Positions 32,471-41,332 of a stretch of DNA of 64,000 nucleotides are shown piece after piece. Location of the stretch: the NCBI GenBank assembly GCA_949358305.1, contig OX442314.1, positions 61,079,369 through 61,143,368 on the forward strand, in the 5' to 3' direction. The notes beneath the pieces were generated by a model, which saw nothing but the letters and a program-made list of their open reading frames with translations, was not told the DNA's origin and did not search any database. The number at the start of each line of letters is the position of its first letter. Positions within the stretch are counted from its first letter, which is position 1. Origin of the DNA: Strigamia acuminata (lineage: Eukaryota > Arthropoda > Chilopoda > Geophilomorpha > Linotaeniidae). A program made the position numbers and the translations under genes.

Positions 32471-33029
32471 GTTTGGTGCGGTTTGAAGCGTGAGAGTTGT
32501 GAGGAGGGTTTTGGTGTGGATTTGGGGGTTTGGTGACGTCATTGTGGGGGAGCCAATGGCGCGGGGAGATTGTTTGGCGAGTGAAGCGAGTGGAGGATGA
32601 AAGCACCGCCTTGGCTTTGTGGTTTGGCCTCTCCTGAAGTGGAGTTGTATTGTTTGGCTGCCCGCTGTGCTTTGCTGCAAGGCAGTGCTGGATTGATGGG
32701 TCAGGCGACAAAAAATGCCTAAAAATGGCCGTTTTTCGTCAAAAATGGCCTTTTTTTTTGTCAATAATGACCGTTTTTCGTCAAAAATGGCCATTTTCGT
32801 CATTGAAATGTTAAAAAATGTGACGTTTAAATTAGACTTTGACCGATATCGATATTTTGCAGCATCGCCGATACCGATAATCAACGACCGAATATCGCCG
32901 ATATTCAAATTAAAATTTTCCCTCTAGCCGCCGTTCTACAAGGGCGTTGGGCGGTGGGAAGTTGCGGTTTGTTTTCTGACAACAACTATTTATATTTGCA
33001 AGACTCGGGTTTGAGTAGTTTAAAAAGAA
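32471..33029. promoter_or_regulatory. Shared intergenic region of HAND and the membrane protein gene
   Basis: The two start codons are 559 bases apart and diverge. The CRE palindrome TGACGTCA is at 32534-32541, 64 bases upstream of the HAND ATG, with a CCAAT box at 32553-32557. A DREF-type site TATCGATA is at 32847-32854, and several CCGATA units follow (32860-32915). A TATA-like TATTTATA lies near 32987, about 40 bases before the ATG of the plus-strand gene. Short AAAATGGCC-GTTTTTCGTC repeats occupy 32710-32815. A bidirectional promoter is likely, but transcription starts cannot be read here. Confidence 0.5.
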
Positions 33030-35129
33030 ATGGATAACTCGGGTTTCGACTTCAATGTGGATGGAGGATACTCACTGATTGGGTTGTGCGGTTATTTTTT
33101 TTGGCAAGTGTGGTGCGGTTTTGCGTAAAAAACCGCAATGCACGAGGTGTATCGCAAAATCGCATAAACTGCATAAAACCGTATGAGAGCAAAAAATTGC
33201 ATAGCCGAGAAAACCTAAAATTTCAAGAAAATAAACCCGAAAAACTCCAAAATTCAAAGAAATAAACCCTAAAAGCTCTAAAATAAAATAGAATTGCTAT
33301 TTTGCGATTATTAAATTCCAAAAATAAAATAAAATTGCTATTTTGCGATTATTAAATTCCAAAAATAAAATAAAATTGCTATTTTGCGATTATTAAATTC
33401 CAAAAATAAAATAAAATTGCTATTTTGCAGTTATTCAATTCCAAAAATTGCTATTTTGCGGTTATTCAATTCCAAAAATTGCTATTTTGCGGTTATTCAA
33501 TTCCAAAAATTGCTATTTTGCGGTTATTTAATATAATTGTTTAGGTATTTTGCTGTTATTCAAGTAAAAACATTGTTATTTAAATCAAAAAATCACATTT
33601 CATCAAAATGCACAAAAAATAAATTAAAAATTCACATTTCATCAAAATGCACAAAAAATAAATCAAAAATTTTCAAAATTTTCCAAATTCACAAAAAATA
33701 AATCAAAAATTTCCAAATTTGTCCGAATTAGTCAGAAAATTCCCGAATTAGTTAAAAAAAATTCCCGAATTATTTAGAAAATTCCCAAATTTGTCTGAAT
33801 TAGTCAGAAAATTCCAAAATCTGTCCAAATTATTCAGAAAATTCGCAAAATTAATCAAAATTAGTCCAAATTAGTCAGAAAATTCTCAAAATTAATCAAA
33901 ATTAGTCCAAATTAGTCAGAAAATTCCCAAAATTAATCACAATTAGTCCAAATTATTCAAAAAACTGCCAAAATTAATCAAAAAATTAAAAAAATTCTCC
34001 GCAATTGCATCAGCAAAATGGCGGTTTTTAGATCCGCTTTCCGCCCGCCGTTTTAACCCCGCAAAAATATCAGCTCTACATTATGACCGTACTTAATTCC
34101 ACACAATGCAACGCACTGTTTCGTCGCAAACAATAACACCACCCACAACAACACAGCATTGTTGCACGAATACGAACACGACGGAAAAAAAAAATGGCTA
34201 TTACCGACAAACTCGACTTTCAATGGATCAAACAATCCAACGGAATTCTCCGAATCCTCGCTCTCGTAAATCAACTCCCACACGTAAATAACAACAAATA
34301 ATCCGTCTTCCTCCATTTGTCTATCAGGTGTTGTCCATCGTCATCCTAGTCCTCGTTCACACCATCTTGTCCGAGTACGTCATAAAGCCGACGCTCACGT
34401 CCGGCATTTACAACGTGACCGCGGACAAAACGTTCGACTCCGACTTCAACAAAAACAAAGACTCGAGAGGAAAATTCGACGACGCAGAACCTGACCAGAA
34501 AGTGCCGGTTTTTATCATGAACGACAACAAGATGTCGTTCAGCGATCTCATCAGCGGCATGAACGACCAACCGATGCACGGCATGAATTTCATCGACGTC
34601 GTCAGCGCCGGGAATATTTTCGCGATCGCTTTCTTCCTCCTGGCTTACATAACCGGGGAAAGCGTAGCGGCGCTTCGTCTTACCACGGTTGTTTTTCGAC
34701 ATTTTCGACGTTATTTTTTTTGTTTTATTAGTTTTATTTATTTTTAGGAAGTTTTTTCGACTTTTTCGACGTTATTTTTTTTGTTTTATCGTTTTTTATT
34801 TATTTTTATAGGAAGTTTGTTTCGACGTCGTGCACGCCATTTTGAATGCGGTTGCCGGCGCCTTCCTCATGTACCGACGCGACCATCCGCTGCTGAATAT
34901 CGAGGACCAACCGTCGATGTTAATTACGGGAGTAATTCGACGAAATATAGATTTTTTTCTTTCGTTTTTTTTGTTTAATTTTTTTTTTTTTTTTTGTCAG
35001 ATAATGTTTCTGGTGTTGACGGGCGTGCTTGTGATCGATTTGATTTTTCTGGTCACATTTCAAAAAGTGACGCAAGATGGCGGAGCTAAGAAATCTTTGA
35101 TAGCGAGCATCAACACACCGAGTGTGTAA
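33030..35129 (+). CDS. Small four-pass membrane protein, family not identified
   Basis: Four exons: 33030-33107, 34328 to 34663 or 34687, 34812-34931 and 35001-35129, all joining in phase 0. The protein is 220 or 228 residues depending on the weak donor at the end of exon 2 (GTAGCG or GTTGTT). Hydrophobic segments: the exon 1/2 junction (CGYFFWQ then VLSIVILVLVHTIL), IFAIAFFLLAYITG, VVHAILNAVAGAFLMY, and IMFLVLTGVLVIDLIFLVTF. A long polar loop with NVTA (possible N-glycosylation) lies between the first two. The topology resembles tetraspan/MARVEL-like junction proteins, but no diagnostic motif allows assignment. A poly(A) signal AATAAA is at 35183-35188. The gene diverges from HAND. Confidence 0.7.
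33270..33560. repeat. Tandem repeat of about 42 bp in intron 1 of the membrane protein gene
   Basis: TTGCTATTTTGCGATTATT and variants with CGGTTATTCAA recur at intervals of about 42 then 33 bp. Shorter AATTAGTCAGAAAATTCCC repeats continue to about 33960. Confidence 0.8.
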
Positions 35130-36379
35130 AACGAGCGGGATTTTGCACCGATGCGGTTGTCTACGCACTTTGTTGTATTGTTAATAAATTAAATATGTTA
35201 AACAAGTAATTTTCTTGTTTATTACGCGTGCACCGAAAAAAGAAAAACCAGAAACGAACCACTATGGGAAACCATTATTTAAAAACGAGTTTATTTGAGC
35301 TTCGCCGCCATTTTAATTCACGAACAAACACAGTGATTGGTTGAGATCTATTTGTGACCAGCTGCCCCTGCGTGGTGATCACTCGCCTGCAACGCGAGGC
35401 ACTCGGTGCAGCTCTAGCACTTCTCACGCATCTGTTGCGGTTTCCCGCAACCAGGTGGAGCTTCGGGCCCTTGTTTCACCAACCGGGCCCCGGAAGTAAC
35501 ACTTCCGGAAGTGGGTGGGCCCCATGGCGGCCCACGAGTTGTTTTCATCGAGTTTTATGTTTTTTTTATGGATTTTTTGTATTTTTGAAAGTGTTTTCAT
35601 CGATTTTTAGGGGTTTTTATGGAATTTTTGCATTTTTGAAAATTTTTCATTGATTTTTAGGTGTTTTTTATGGATTTTTTTGCATTCTTGAAAGTATTTT
35701 CAGCGATTTTTAGGGTTTTTTTATGGGATTTTTTCATTTTTTAAAATTTTTCATTGATTTTTTCGTGTTTTTTGTGGATTTTTTGTATTTTTGAAAGTAT
35801 TTTCATCGATTTTCACGTGTTTTTATGGAATTTTTGCAATTTTTAAGCGTTTCAATTCGAATTTTACGTGTTTTCGAAGAATTATTGCGGTTTTTAAAAA
35901 GTTTTCAATGAAATTTTTTCGATTTTTATTTTTACGTTTTTCAATGGAATTTTTGGCAATTTTTGCAATTTTTAAGAACGTTTCAATTCGATTTTCATCG
36001 ATTTTTACGTGTTTAGAAGAATTGTTGAGATTTTTTATTTTTTTTATTGTTTTATTCGTTTATTTCTTAAAACTTTTTCCAAACACTAATTTAGTGACTT
36101 CCCCTGGTGTCTGTTTTTGGCGAAGTCCTCAGTTTTCCGAAAACTTAAAGAATAAGACAAAAATTGATAAAAGACACAAATCGCCATTTTGGCGAAAAAT
36201 GGCGATTTATGCATTTATTTCTGATTTTTGCAAAATACGCATTTACAGCTAATTTCGACTTTTATTGAATAAAAATCAAAATCAAAATATACATCCTAAC
36301 CCTAAAATATCAAGAAATCATTTTATTGTTTTTTTTTTTAGTTTAAAAATATAATAACGTTTCACGGAGACCCAGCCCA
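35130..36379. other. Spacer with ETS-like motifs and A/T-rich repeats
   Basis: At 35480-35530 a palindromic GC-rich block contains CCGGAAGT twice and ACTTCCGG between (ETS-type sites). Repeats of TTTTTATGGAATTTTTGCATTTTTGAAA fill 35560-36030; they mirror the HAND-intron array in reverse. The frames seen in this stretch are repeat translations. AATAAA on the minus strand (36327-36322) may serve the next gene. Confidence 0.5.
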
Positions 36380-37009
36380 TCACACAAATTTAGTTCCAGG
36401 TATCATCATCACTTTTGTAGTCAGTGATACGAAATTACCAATATTCTCCTCCAAGTCCTTCAAATATTGCACTTCCTTTTGCAAACTTGCCCTGGATTCC
36501 AACTTTTCGGCATACAAATCTTCTTTTTTCATCGTTTCTACTGCGAGTTCGCGAAATACTTCATCGCCTAACCGAACTGCCTCCTTTTTGCTATCTCGAT
36601 TCGTTTTAGCTGAATTTACTCGTGGTGTCGCTTTGGCTTTCACGTTGGAAGCTGGAAGAGGTGGTGTCCGCAATTCACTCACGTATACATCGTTTTTGAC
36701 CACGTTTTGGTTTTGTTCGACATTTTCAGCATCCACCCACACTAAAAGAAATTTTTGTAGGTCTGAATTCTCGTAAAAATCTTCTTTTCGAAGCGACAGC
36801 GCGTTGTTTTCGTCGGAAAGTAATTCACTCACTTCCGCATCCATGGTTCGATGAGTTAGGCCTAACGTTCTCTTAACATCCTGCACCGAGTTTAATATTA
36901 ATACATGGGAAAAAAAAATATCGTAAATTAGTACAAAAGGTGATTCAAGAATTTCCTCTATCTTTACCTTCATTTGCTTCCGTTTTGGAGTGTTCAGAGA
37001 CATTGACAC
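36380..37009 (-). CDS. Small coiled-coil protein, unidentified
   Basis: Two exons, 37009-36968 and 36880-36380, joined in phase 0 by an 87-base intron (donor AAG|GTAAAG, acceptor TGCAG). This gives 180 residues, starting MSMSLNTPKRKQMK. The last 60 residues (DEVFRELAVETMKKEDLYAEKLESR and on) look like an amphipathic coiled coil, and the middle is acidic (LLSDENNALS, DFYENSDLQKFLLVW). The size and layout suggest a subunit of a larger assembly such as a kinetochore or augmin-type complex, but nothing confirms it. Reading through the intron gives a hydrophobic stretch that is an artefact. Element 2 inserted about 150 bp upstream of this start codon. Confidence 0.6.
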   Translation of the reverse strand: MSMSLNTPKRKQMKVKIEEILESPFVLIYDIFFSHVLILNSVQDVKRTLGLTHRTMDAEVSELLSDENNALSLRKEDFYENSDLQKFLLVWVDAENVEQNQNVVKNDVYVSELRTPPLPASNVKAKATPRVNSAKTNRDSKKEAVRLGDEVFRELAVETMKKEDLYAEKLESRASLQKEVQYLKDLEENIGNFVSLTTKVMMIPGTKFV

Positions 37010-37162
37010 GTCATAAAAATAAATTTAATCGAGCACTTTTTCGTCGTATCAAAGATCCATTAATGGGCCACGACATAAATTTTTTCACAAAAGTTGACGG
37101 AAAGAAAATTGAATTTTCATATTTCATCCATTAATTTCCACATAAATTTTTGTTTCTTACTT

Positions 37163-38160
37163 TGTGGTGACCCGACTGGACCGGGGTCAACGAAGAGTTT
37201 CTCTCGTGACCTCGTTTCGGGTGTAAGGGGAGCCGCAAGCGCGTCTCCCTTCCCTCAGTGCATTGACATCTAGTCAATGGACAGGCGTCTGCCCTGAGGG
37301 AGTGGGGATGGCTCGTCCACCCCACCATTGGGTGATTCCGGTCACCTGTCAACCCCGCTTTGTGCAAAGGAATGTGCCTTGCACTGAGCGGGCAGAACCA
37401 ACACAACCATCAAACGAGAAACACACGTAAAACCCGTCGTCCTACAAGATCAGGCCCAAGTAAATATACTGGGATTGACCAAGGACAAAGGACAATTTAC
37501 CGTGAGTACGTTTGGTCAGTGTCAAACTCCGCAGAGTAACCTGCGAGATAAGATTACCACACTATTTTAGCACACCAGCTAGAAATAGTAAAAACCACTC
37601 CAGTTTAGCGAGTTGTGCAGACAAACGGTCGCACAAGCCTAAACTGCAGTAAAACCACGACGAGCGTTCCCGCCGCTGTGTGACCGCCGGGAGCCAGAAG
37701 AGTCCGCCGCTGTGTGATCGCCGGACACCTACAAAAAACCCTAAACCTAGACAACAGACCAGAAGTAAGACCTTTTAGGCATTCACTCGCGCCCGACCAG
37801 CGTGAGCCCGAAGGACCGAACGAGAAACGTGAGACGAGGACGCCATTCATTGCCACGCCGGCCCAAGACGACACCACGTTGCCACGCGGACGCCATCTTG
37901 GATCCAGAGCGTCAACAAAGGACGACCTCGACCAGTTTCCCGCCAACTTCACACACCCCAACCTTTCACCTTTTTATTCCCTTACATATTTTATCCCTTT
38001 TACCTGTACATTCCCGTATAATAAATACATTTATTATATTTACCATTTTACATTGTTTGCCGTTTCACATTATTTGGGTAACCGCTTGAGTAAAGCGGTA
38101 TTGCGAGGTTAGAGAGTGACTCATACCACGTATCAGCGACAGACCGAGTTGAGCGCGACA
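37163..38160 (+). repeat. Element 2 5' LTR
   Basis: 998 bp. It contains a short direct repeat CCGCCGCTGTGTGAYCGCCGG (about 37673-37693 and 37705-37725) and an ATAATAAATA poly(A)-type signal near 38020. It differs from the 3' copy at two positions near 37318 and 37338. Confidence 0.97.
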
Positions 38161-38162
38161 CG

Positions 38163-38180
38163 TGGGGGCCTGTCCGGGAT
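38163..38180 (+). other. Primer-binding site, tRNA-Pro type (Element 2)
   Basis: TGGGGGCCTGTCCGGGAT lies two bases after the LTR. It matches the tRNA-Pro primer site TGGGGGCTCGTCCGGGAT, known from retroviruses, at 16 of 18 positions. Confidence 0.85.
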
Positions 38181-38228
38181 CGATTTAAACGACTCGAATA
38201 GAACTTGAGATCATTTTCATACCCAAAA

Positions 38229-41200
38229 ATGGCAGACAATATCCGAGTAACGGATTCCGACTCCGACGCAAACAAGAGAGCTGGTAGCCGTAAAGGCGCC
38301 GATTATCATTTGCGATCTGGAGGTCCCTTACCCAAAGCCTCAGCGCACGAAGCGAGGCAAAAACGGCGCAAGCCTAAACCCGATCGCAGAAGCGCATCAG
38401 AGGCATCGCACCCGTCTCGTTCCGAGACGAGGCAGCGATTGGACGAGACAGAGCGGGGTGAAGAGCAATCTCACTCCAAACTGCCGCGTTCTAACCGTGA
38501 CGGCGAGACGAGCGGAAACGAGGTTTTATCCCGTAACCCATCGCCTCGTCTAACGCACGACACCGAGGTGGGCAGTCCGAAAGCGGCGTCTCCGATACAA
38601 AAGACGGCCTCAAATACGACAGCTAATTCGGCACTAAACACGCCAATTACGCAAAGCCGCCCAGCTTCGGTCAGGTCTGAAGGACACAAGTCCAATGCGT
38701 CAAAAACTGAGCGTGTTCCGAGCCAGCCTTACAGCGTCTCGGCCACATTGGTTGACACGATGCAGTTGGCACAGGCAGAAGGTGTACGATACACTCTGCC
38801 AACGGGAAAAATAACTGTGTACGAAACATTACAAATCGTACGTGCAGCTTTAAGAGCGCACAGGTTATCCCCAGAAATCACCGTTGTTGAAGGCGCATAT
38901 GCTCAACAAATGGTAGATTCCGCTCAATTCGAAGCGGATGCCGAGAATGAGGCCCGACAAGCCATCCGCGAGAGAAAGCGGAAGCTGGCGGAAAGAGAAG
39001 CGCGAGCTCTCGAGTACGGCAAATCCCAGCGCGTTCCGACCACTCCAGAAGAGGTTGAAATAGTTGATCGAGCCTTACGTGCACATCGTTATGCATTCCA
39101 TTCTCAGCAAGAAGCTGAACAAGCTTTCATGGCTAGGCTGCAACGAGACAAACCAAAATCCGTTCGCAAGCCAGAAGTTAGCTCGTCCGAATTGTCCGAC
39201 GAGAGCGTCGAAGGCGACCCGAAGCGCACGCCGAAGGTCAGCCCCAAACCCGAGCGAAAAAAGGAAGTGCCAGTCACTCCACGCAAACGGGAAGTTCCAA
39301 CCGGACAACGCGTTCGACCTCGCATGATGGCGTTAGACGATAATACTAACAACGCTATCGACCGATTAATAAATGCGAACAACGCGCGTCGTAACGAAGA
39401 ACAGACTCACACGAGCCGACAACGCGACGACCCGCGGGGTAGCGACTGGCCACAGCCGGTGCCCATCCTCCAAGACGACGGACCTTCGAGAAAACATTCC
39501 GAAGACCGCACCTCGTCACGAGAGGAACGTCAACGCGAGAGAGGACAGCAACAGTATCACTACAGAAACAGTGATTTGTCGTCGGATGAACTGGAGTCGA
39601 ATGCGCCCAGTCATCACGATTCGGAGAGAGGTTCCGGAGAGAGACGAAGGGAAAGAGAACGCGATGAACGCAGGGAAAGGGAACGTGACGACCGTCGTAG
39701 GGGCCGGAAAGAGTCAAACTCTTCACGGCGCAACCCGCCACGCCGCTCACCGTCTCCCGACCCCAGCTCCGACCCCACGTCCAACGACGACAGACGAAAT
39801 GATAAATCCAGTAATCGCCGGAAGAGATCCAACTCTCCGCGCGATAGAGAGAAACGACGTCGATCGGAAAATAGCGACCACCGACGGGAGGAGTTTCAGG
39901 ACCTTCCCCGACAAAGCGCGTTTACCGATTCGACGGGTCGACAGTATACGATGGGAGAGCTTGGAAGAGCCCTGCTTGGCTCGTTAAAAGCCGAGGGAAT
40001 CGATCTGAGCAAACGAAACGATCGTAATCGTAGTACTGGCGACCGCGTAAAGAAAAAATACGCCGTCTCCCGACGTGACACCATGAGTGTTACCGGGAAT
40101 ATTAGGTGGCAATTTTATATTCAGAACCGTTTCGACGGGTCATGGAAAGCGGGAGATCGCTTCCTTGACGAAGTAATTCGAATTAAGACTGCCACTAAAG
40201 CCACCGTAGGAGACATGCTCACCCACGGTATTGTCGAGCTAATGACAGGCTCGGCACGTGAGTGGTACCAAGGATTGAAAGGCGTCAATTGGGACGACTT
40301 TTTAATGAGATTCGACCTGCGCTACGGCGAGACACCCGAAGAGGTGAGCCGAAAAATGCGAGGTCTTCGCCAGATGCCTGGTGAAACCATAATGGATTAC
40401 GACATTCGTGCCAGATTGTTGTTCGAAAAGGCCCCGATGGAATTTCATGCCACGGGATTCAACTTTTTCTTTCTCGGCGGTTTGTCGGAGTACTCGCAAC
40501 GGGTGTTACTTGAAGAAAGGGCACCGACAGGAGGCAGCTACGAGGAGATGAGCGCCTTCCTGTTCGAGAACACGATAGATATCGAGAAGAGGTATTATTC
40601 CGCTTTACCAGAAGCGGAGAAAGCAGCGACCGCAAAACGTCTCAAGTTGAGTGCGGAAAGATATGGGGCGACAGATAAGATTATGCGCCCTACTGAATAT
40701 CTTAGCGGTATAATGGAGCTGGCAGAAGCTAGCGTTGGTTTACAAATAAAAAATAAACTGACATCCACGCTGCCTTCCAACCCTTTGGCCGCCCCTAAAA
40801 AGGCACCGACAGCGTCAGCCATGCAAGCGACACTGGAGGAGGTCAAGGAGGGGGAGGAAGCCGGACAAGATGCCGGAAAATCAGACGAAAAAGAAGAAAA
40901 AGACGATTATTCGACGGACGAAGAAATACGAAGCTATCGCGATACCTTATCAACGGGTTGCGATGAGGAAGGACCGCTAGTACATCTCATCCATCGAGAT
41001 AGAGCGGTAGAAGAATTTCGCGCCAGGTTAAAACCAAATGCCGGCCGAATTCCGAAGTATTTTCGGAAAAATTACACGCCACCGTCGAAAGCAGACCCTG
41101 AAAAGAAAAAATCGACTGAAGCCCCAAGAGACAAATCAAATATTCGCTGTTTCAAGTGTAACCAACCGGGTCACTATTCCAATGAGTGCCCAAGAACAGC

Positions 41201-41309
41201 GAAAGAAGACGCTAAATTTGACGCAATAATGAAGCAGATGGCAGAGATTAAACTCGCCATGGCAAAAAACGAGTCAAAAAACGAGTCAGCGCAGGCGGCG
41301 AAGAAATAA
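38229..41309 (+). CDS. gag: Element 2 gag
   Basis: About 1,026 residues from the ATG at 38229 (MADNIRV). An in-frame ATG at 38205 would add eight residues. The first 600 residues are very rich in Arg, Ser, Glu and Asp, with long RERERDERR-type charged runs, unusual for Ty3 gag and like SR proteins. A typical gag core follows (REWYQGLKGVNWDDFLMRF, then LRQMPGETIMDYDIRAR), then one CCHC knuckle (CFKCNQPGHYSNEC). The C-terminus carries two tandem slippery heptamers and the stop lies in a hairpin, so pol is expressed by -1 frameshifting. Confidence 0.92.
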   Translation: MADNIRVTDSDSDANKRAGSRKGADYHLRSGGPLPKASAHEARQKRRKPKPDRRSASEASHPSRSETRQRLDETERGEEQSHSKLPRSNRDGETSGNEVLSRNPSPRLTHDTEVGSPKAASPIQKTASNTTANSALNTPITQSRPASVRSEGHKSNASKTERVPSQPYSVSATLVDTMQLAQAEGVRYTLPTGKITVYETLQIVRAALRAHRLSPEITVVEGAYAQQMVDSAQFEADAENEARQAIRERKRKLAEREARALEYGKSQRVPTTPEEVEIVDRALRAHRYAFHSQQEAEQAFMARLQRDKPKSVRKPEVSSSELSDESVEGDPKRTPKVSPKPERKKEVPVTPRKREVPTGQRVRPRMMALDDNTNNAIDRLINANNARRNEEQTHTSRQRDDPRGSDWPQPVPILQDDGPSRKHSEDRTSSREERQRERGQQQYHYRNSDLSSDELESNAPSHHDSERGSGERRRERERDERRERERDDRRRGRKESNSSRRNPPRRSPSPDPSSDPTSNDDRRNDKSSNRRKRSNSPRDREKRRRSENSDHRREEFQDLPRQSAFTDSTGRQYTMGELGRALLGSLKAEGIDLSKRNDRNRSTGDRVKKKYAVSRRDTMSVTGNIRWQFYIQNRFDGSWKAGDRFLDEVIRIKTATKATVGDMLTHGIVELMTGSAREWYQGLKGVNWDDFLMRFDLRYGETPEEVSRKMRGLRQMPGETIMDYDIRARLLFEKAPMEFHATGFNFFFLGGLSEYSQRVLLEERAPTGGSYEEMSAFLFENTIDIEKRYYSALPEAEKAATAKRLKLSAERYGATDKIMRPTEYLSGIMELAEASVGLQIKNKLTSTLPSNPLAAPKKAPTASAMQATLEEVKEGEEAGQDAGKSDEKEEKDDYSTDEEIRSYRDTLSTGCDEEGPLVHLIHRDRAVEEFRARLKPNAGRIPKYFRKNYTPPSKADPEKKKSTEAPRDKSNIRCFKCNQPGHYSNECPRTAKEDAKFDAIMKQMAEIKLAMAKNESKNESAQAAKK

Positions 41310-41327
41310 CTTCTCGACCGTCTGCGC
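41264..41327 (+). promoter_or_regulatory. -1 ribosomal frameshift signal between gag and pol (Element 2)
   Basis: Two in-frame A AAA AAC heptamers (41264-41270 and 41276-41282) occur in tandem. Six bases after the second, a 10-bp stem forms between GCGCAGGCGG (41289-41298) and CCGTCTGCGC (41318-41327), with one G-U pair. An inner GAAG/CTTC stem (41300-41303, 41310-41313) is also possible. The gag stop TAA (41307-41309) sits in the loop. The -1 frame is open from here into pol. Every part matches the known layout of programmed -1 signals. Confidence 0.88.
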
Positions 41328-41332
41328 CATTC

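Noticed and set aside
32471-32908. N-terminal extension of the HAND frame from a more upstream ATG
   Set aside because: Covers the CRE/CCAAT promoter region and a short repeat; the downstream ATG gives the conserved HAND start.
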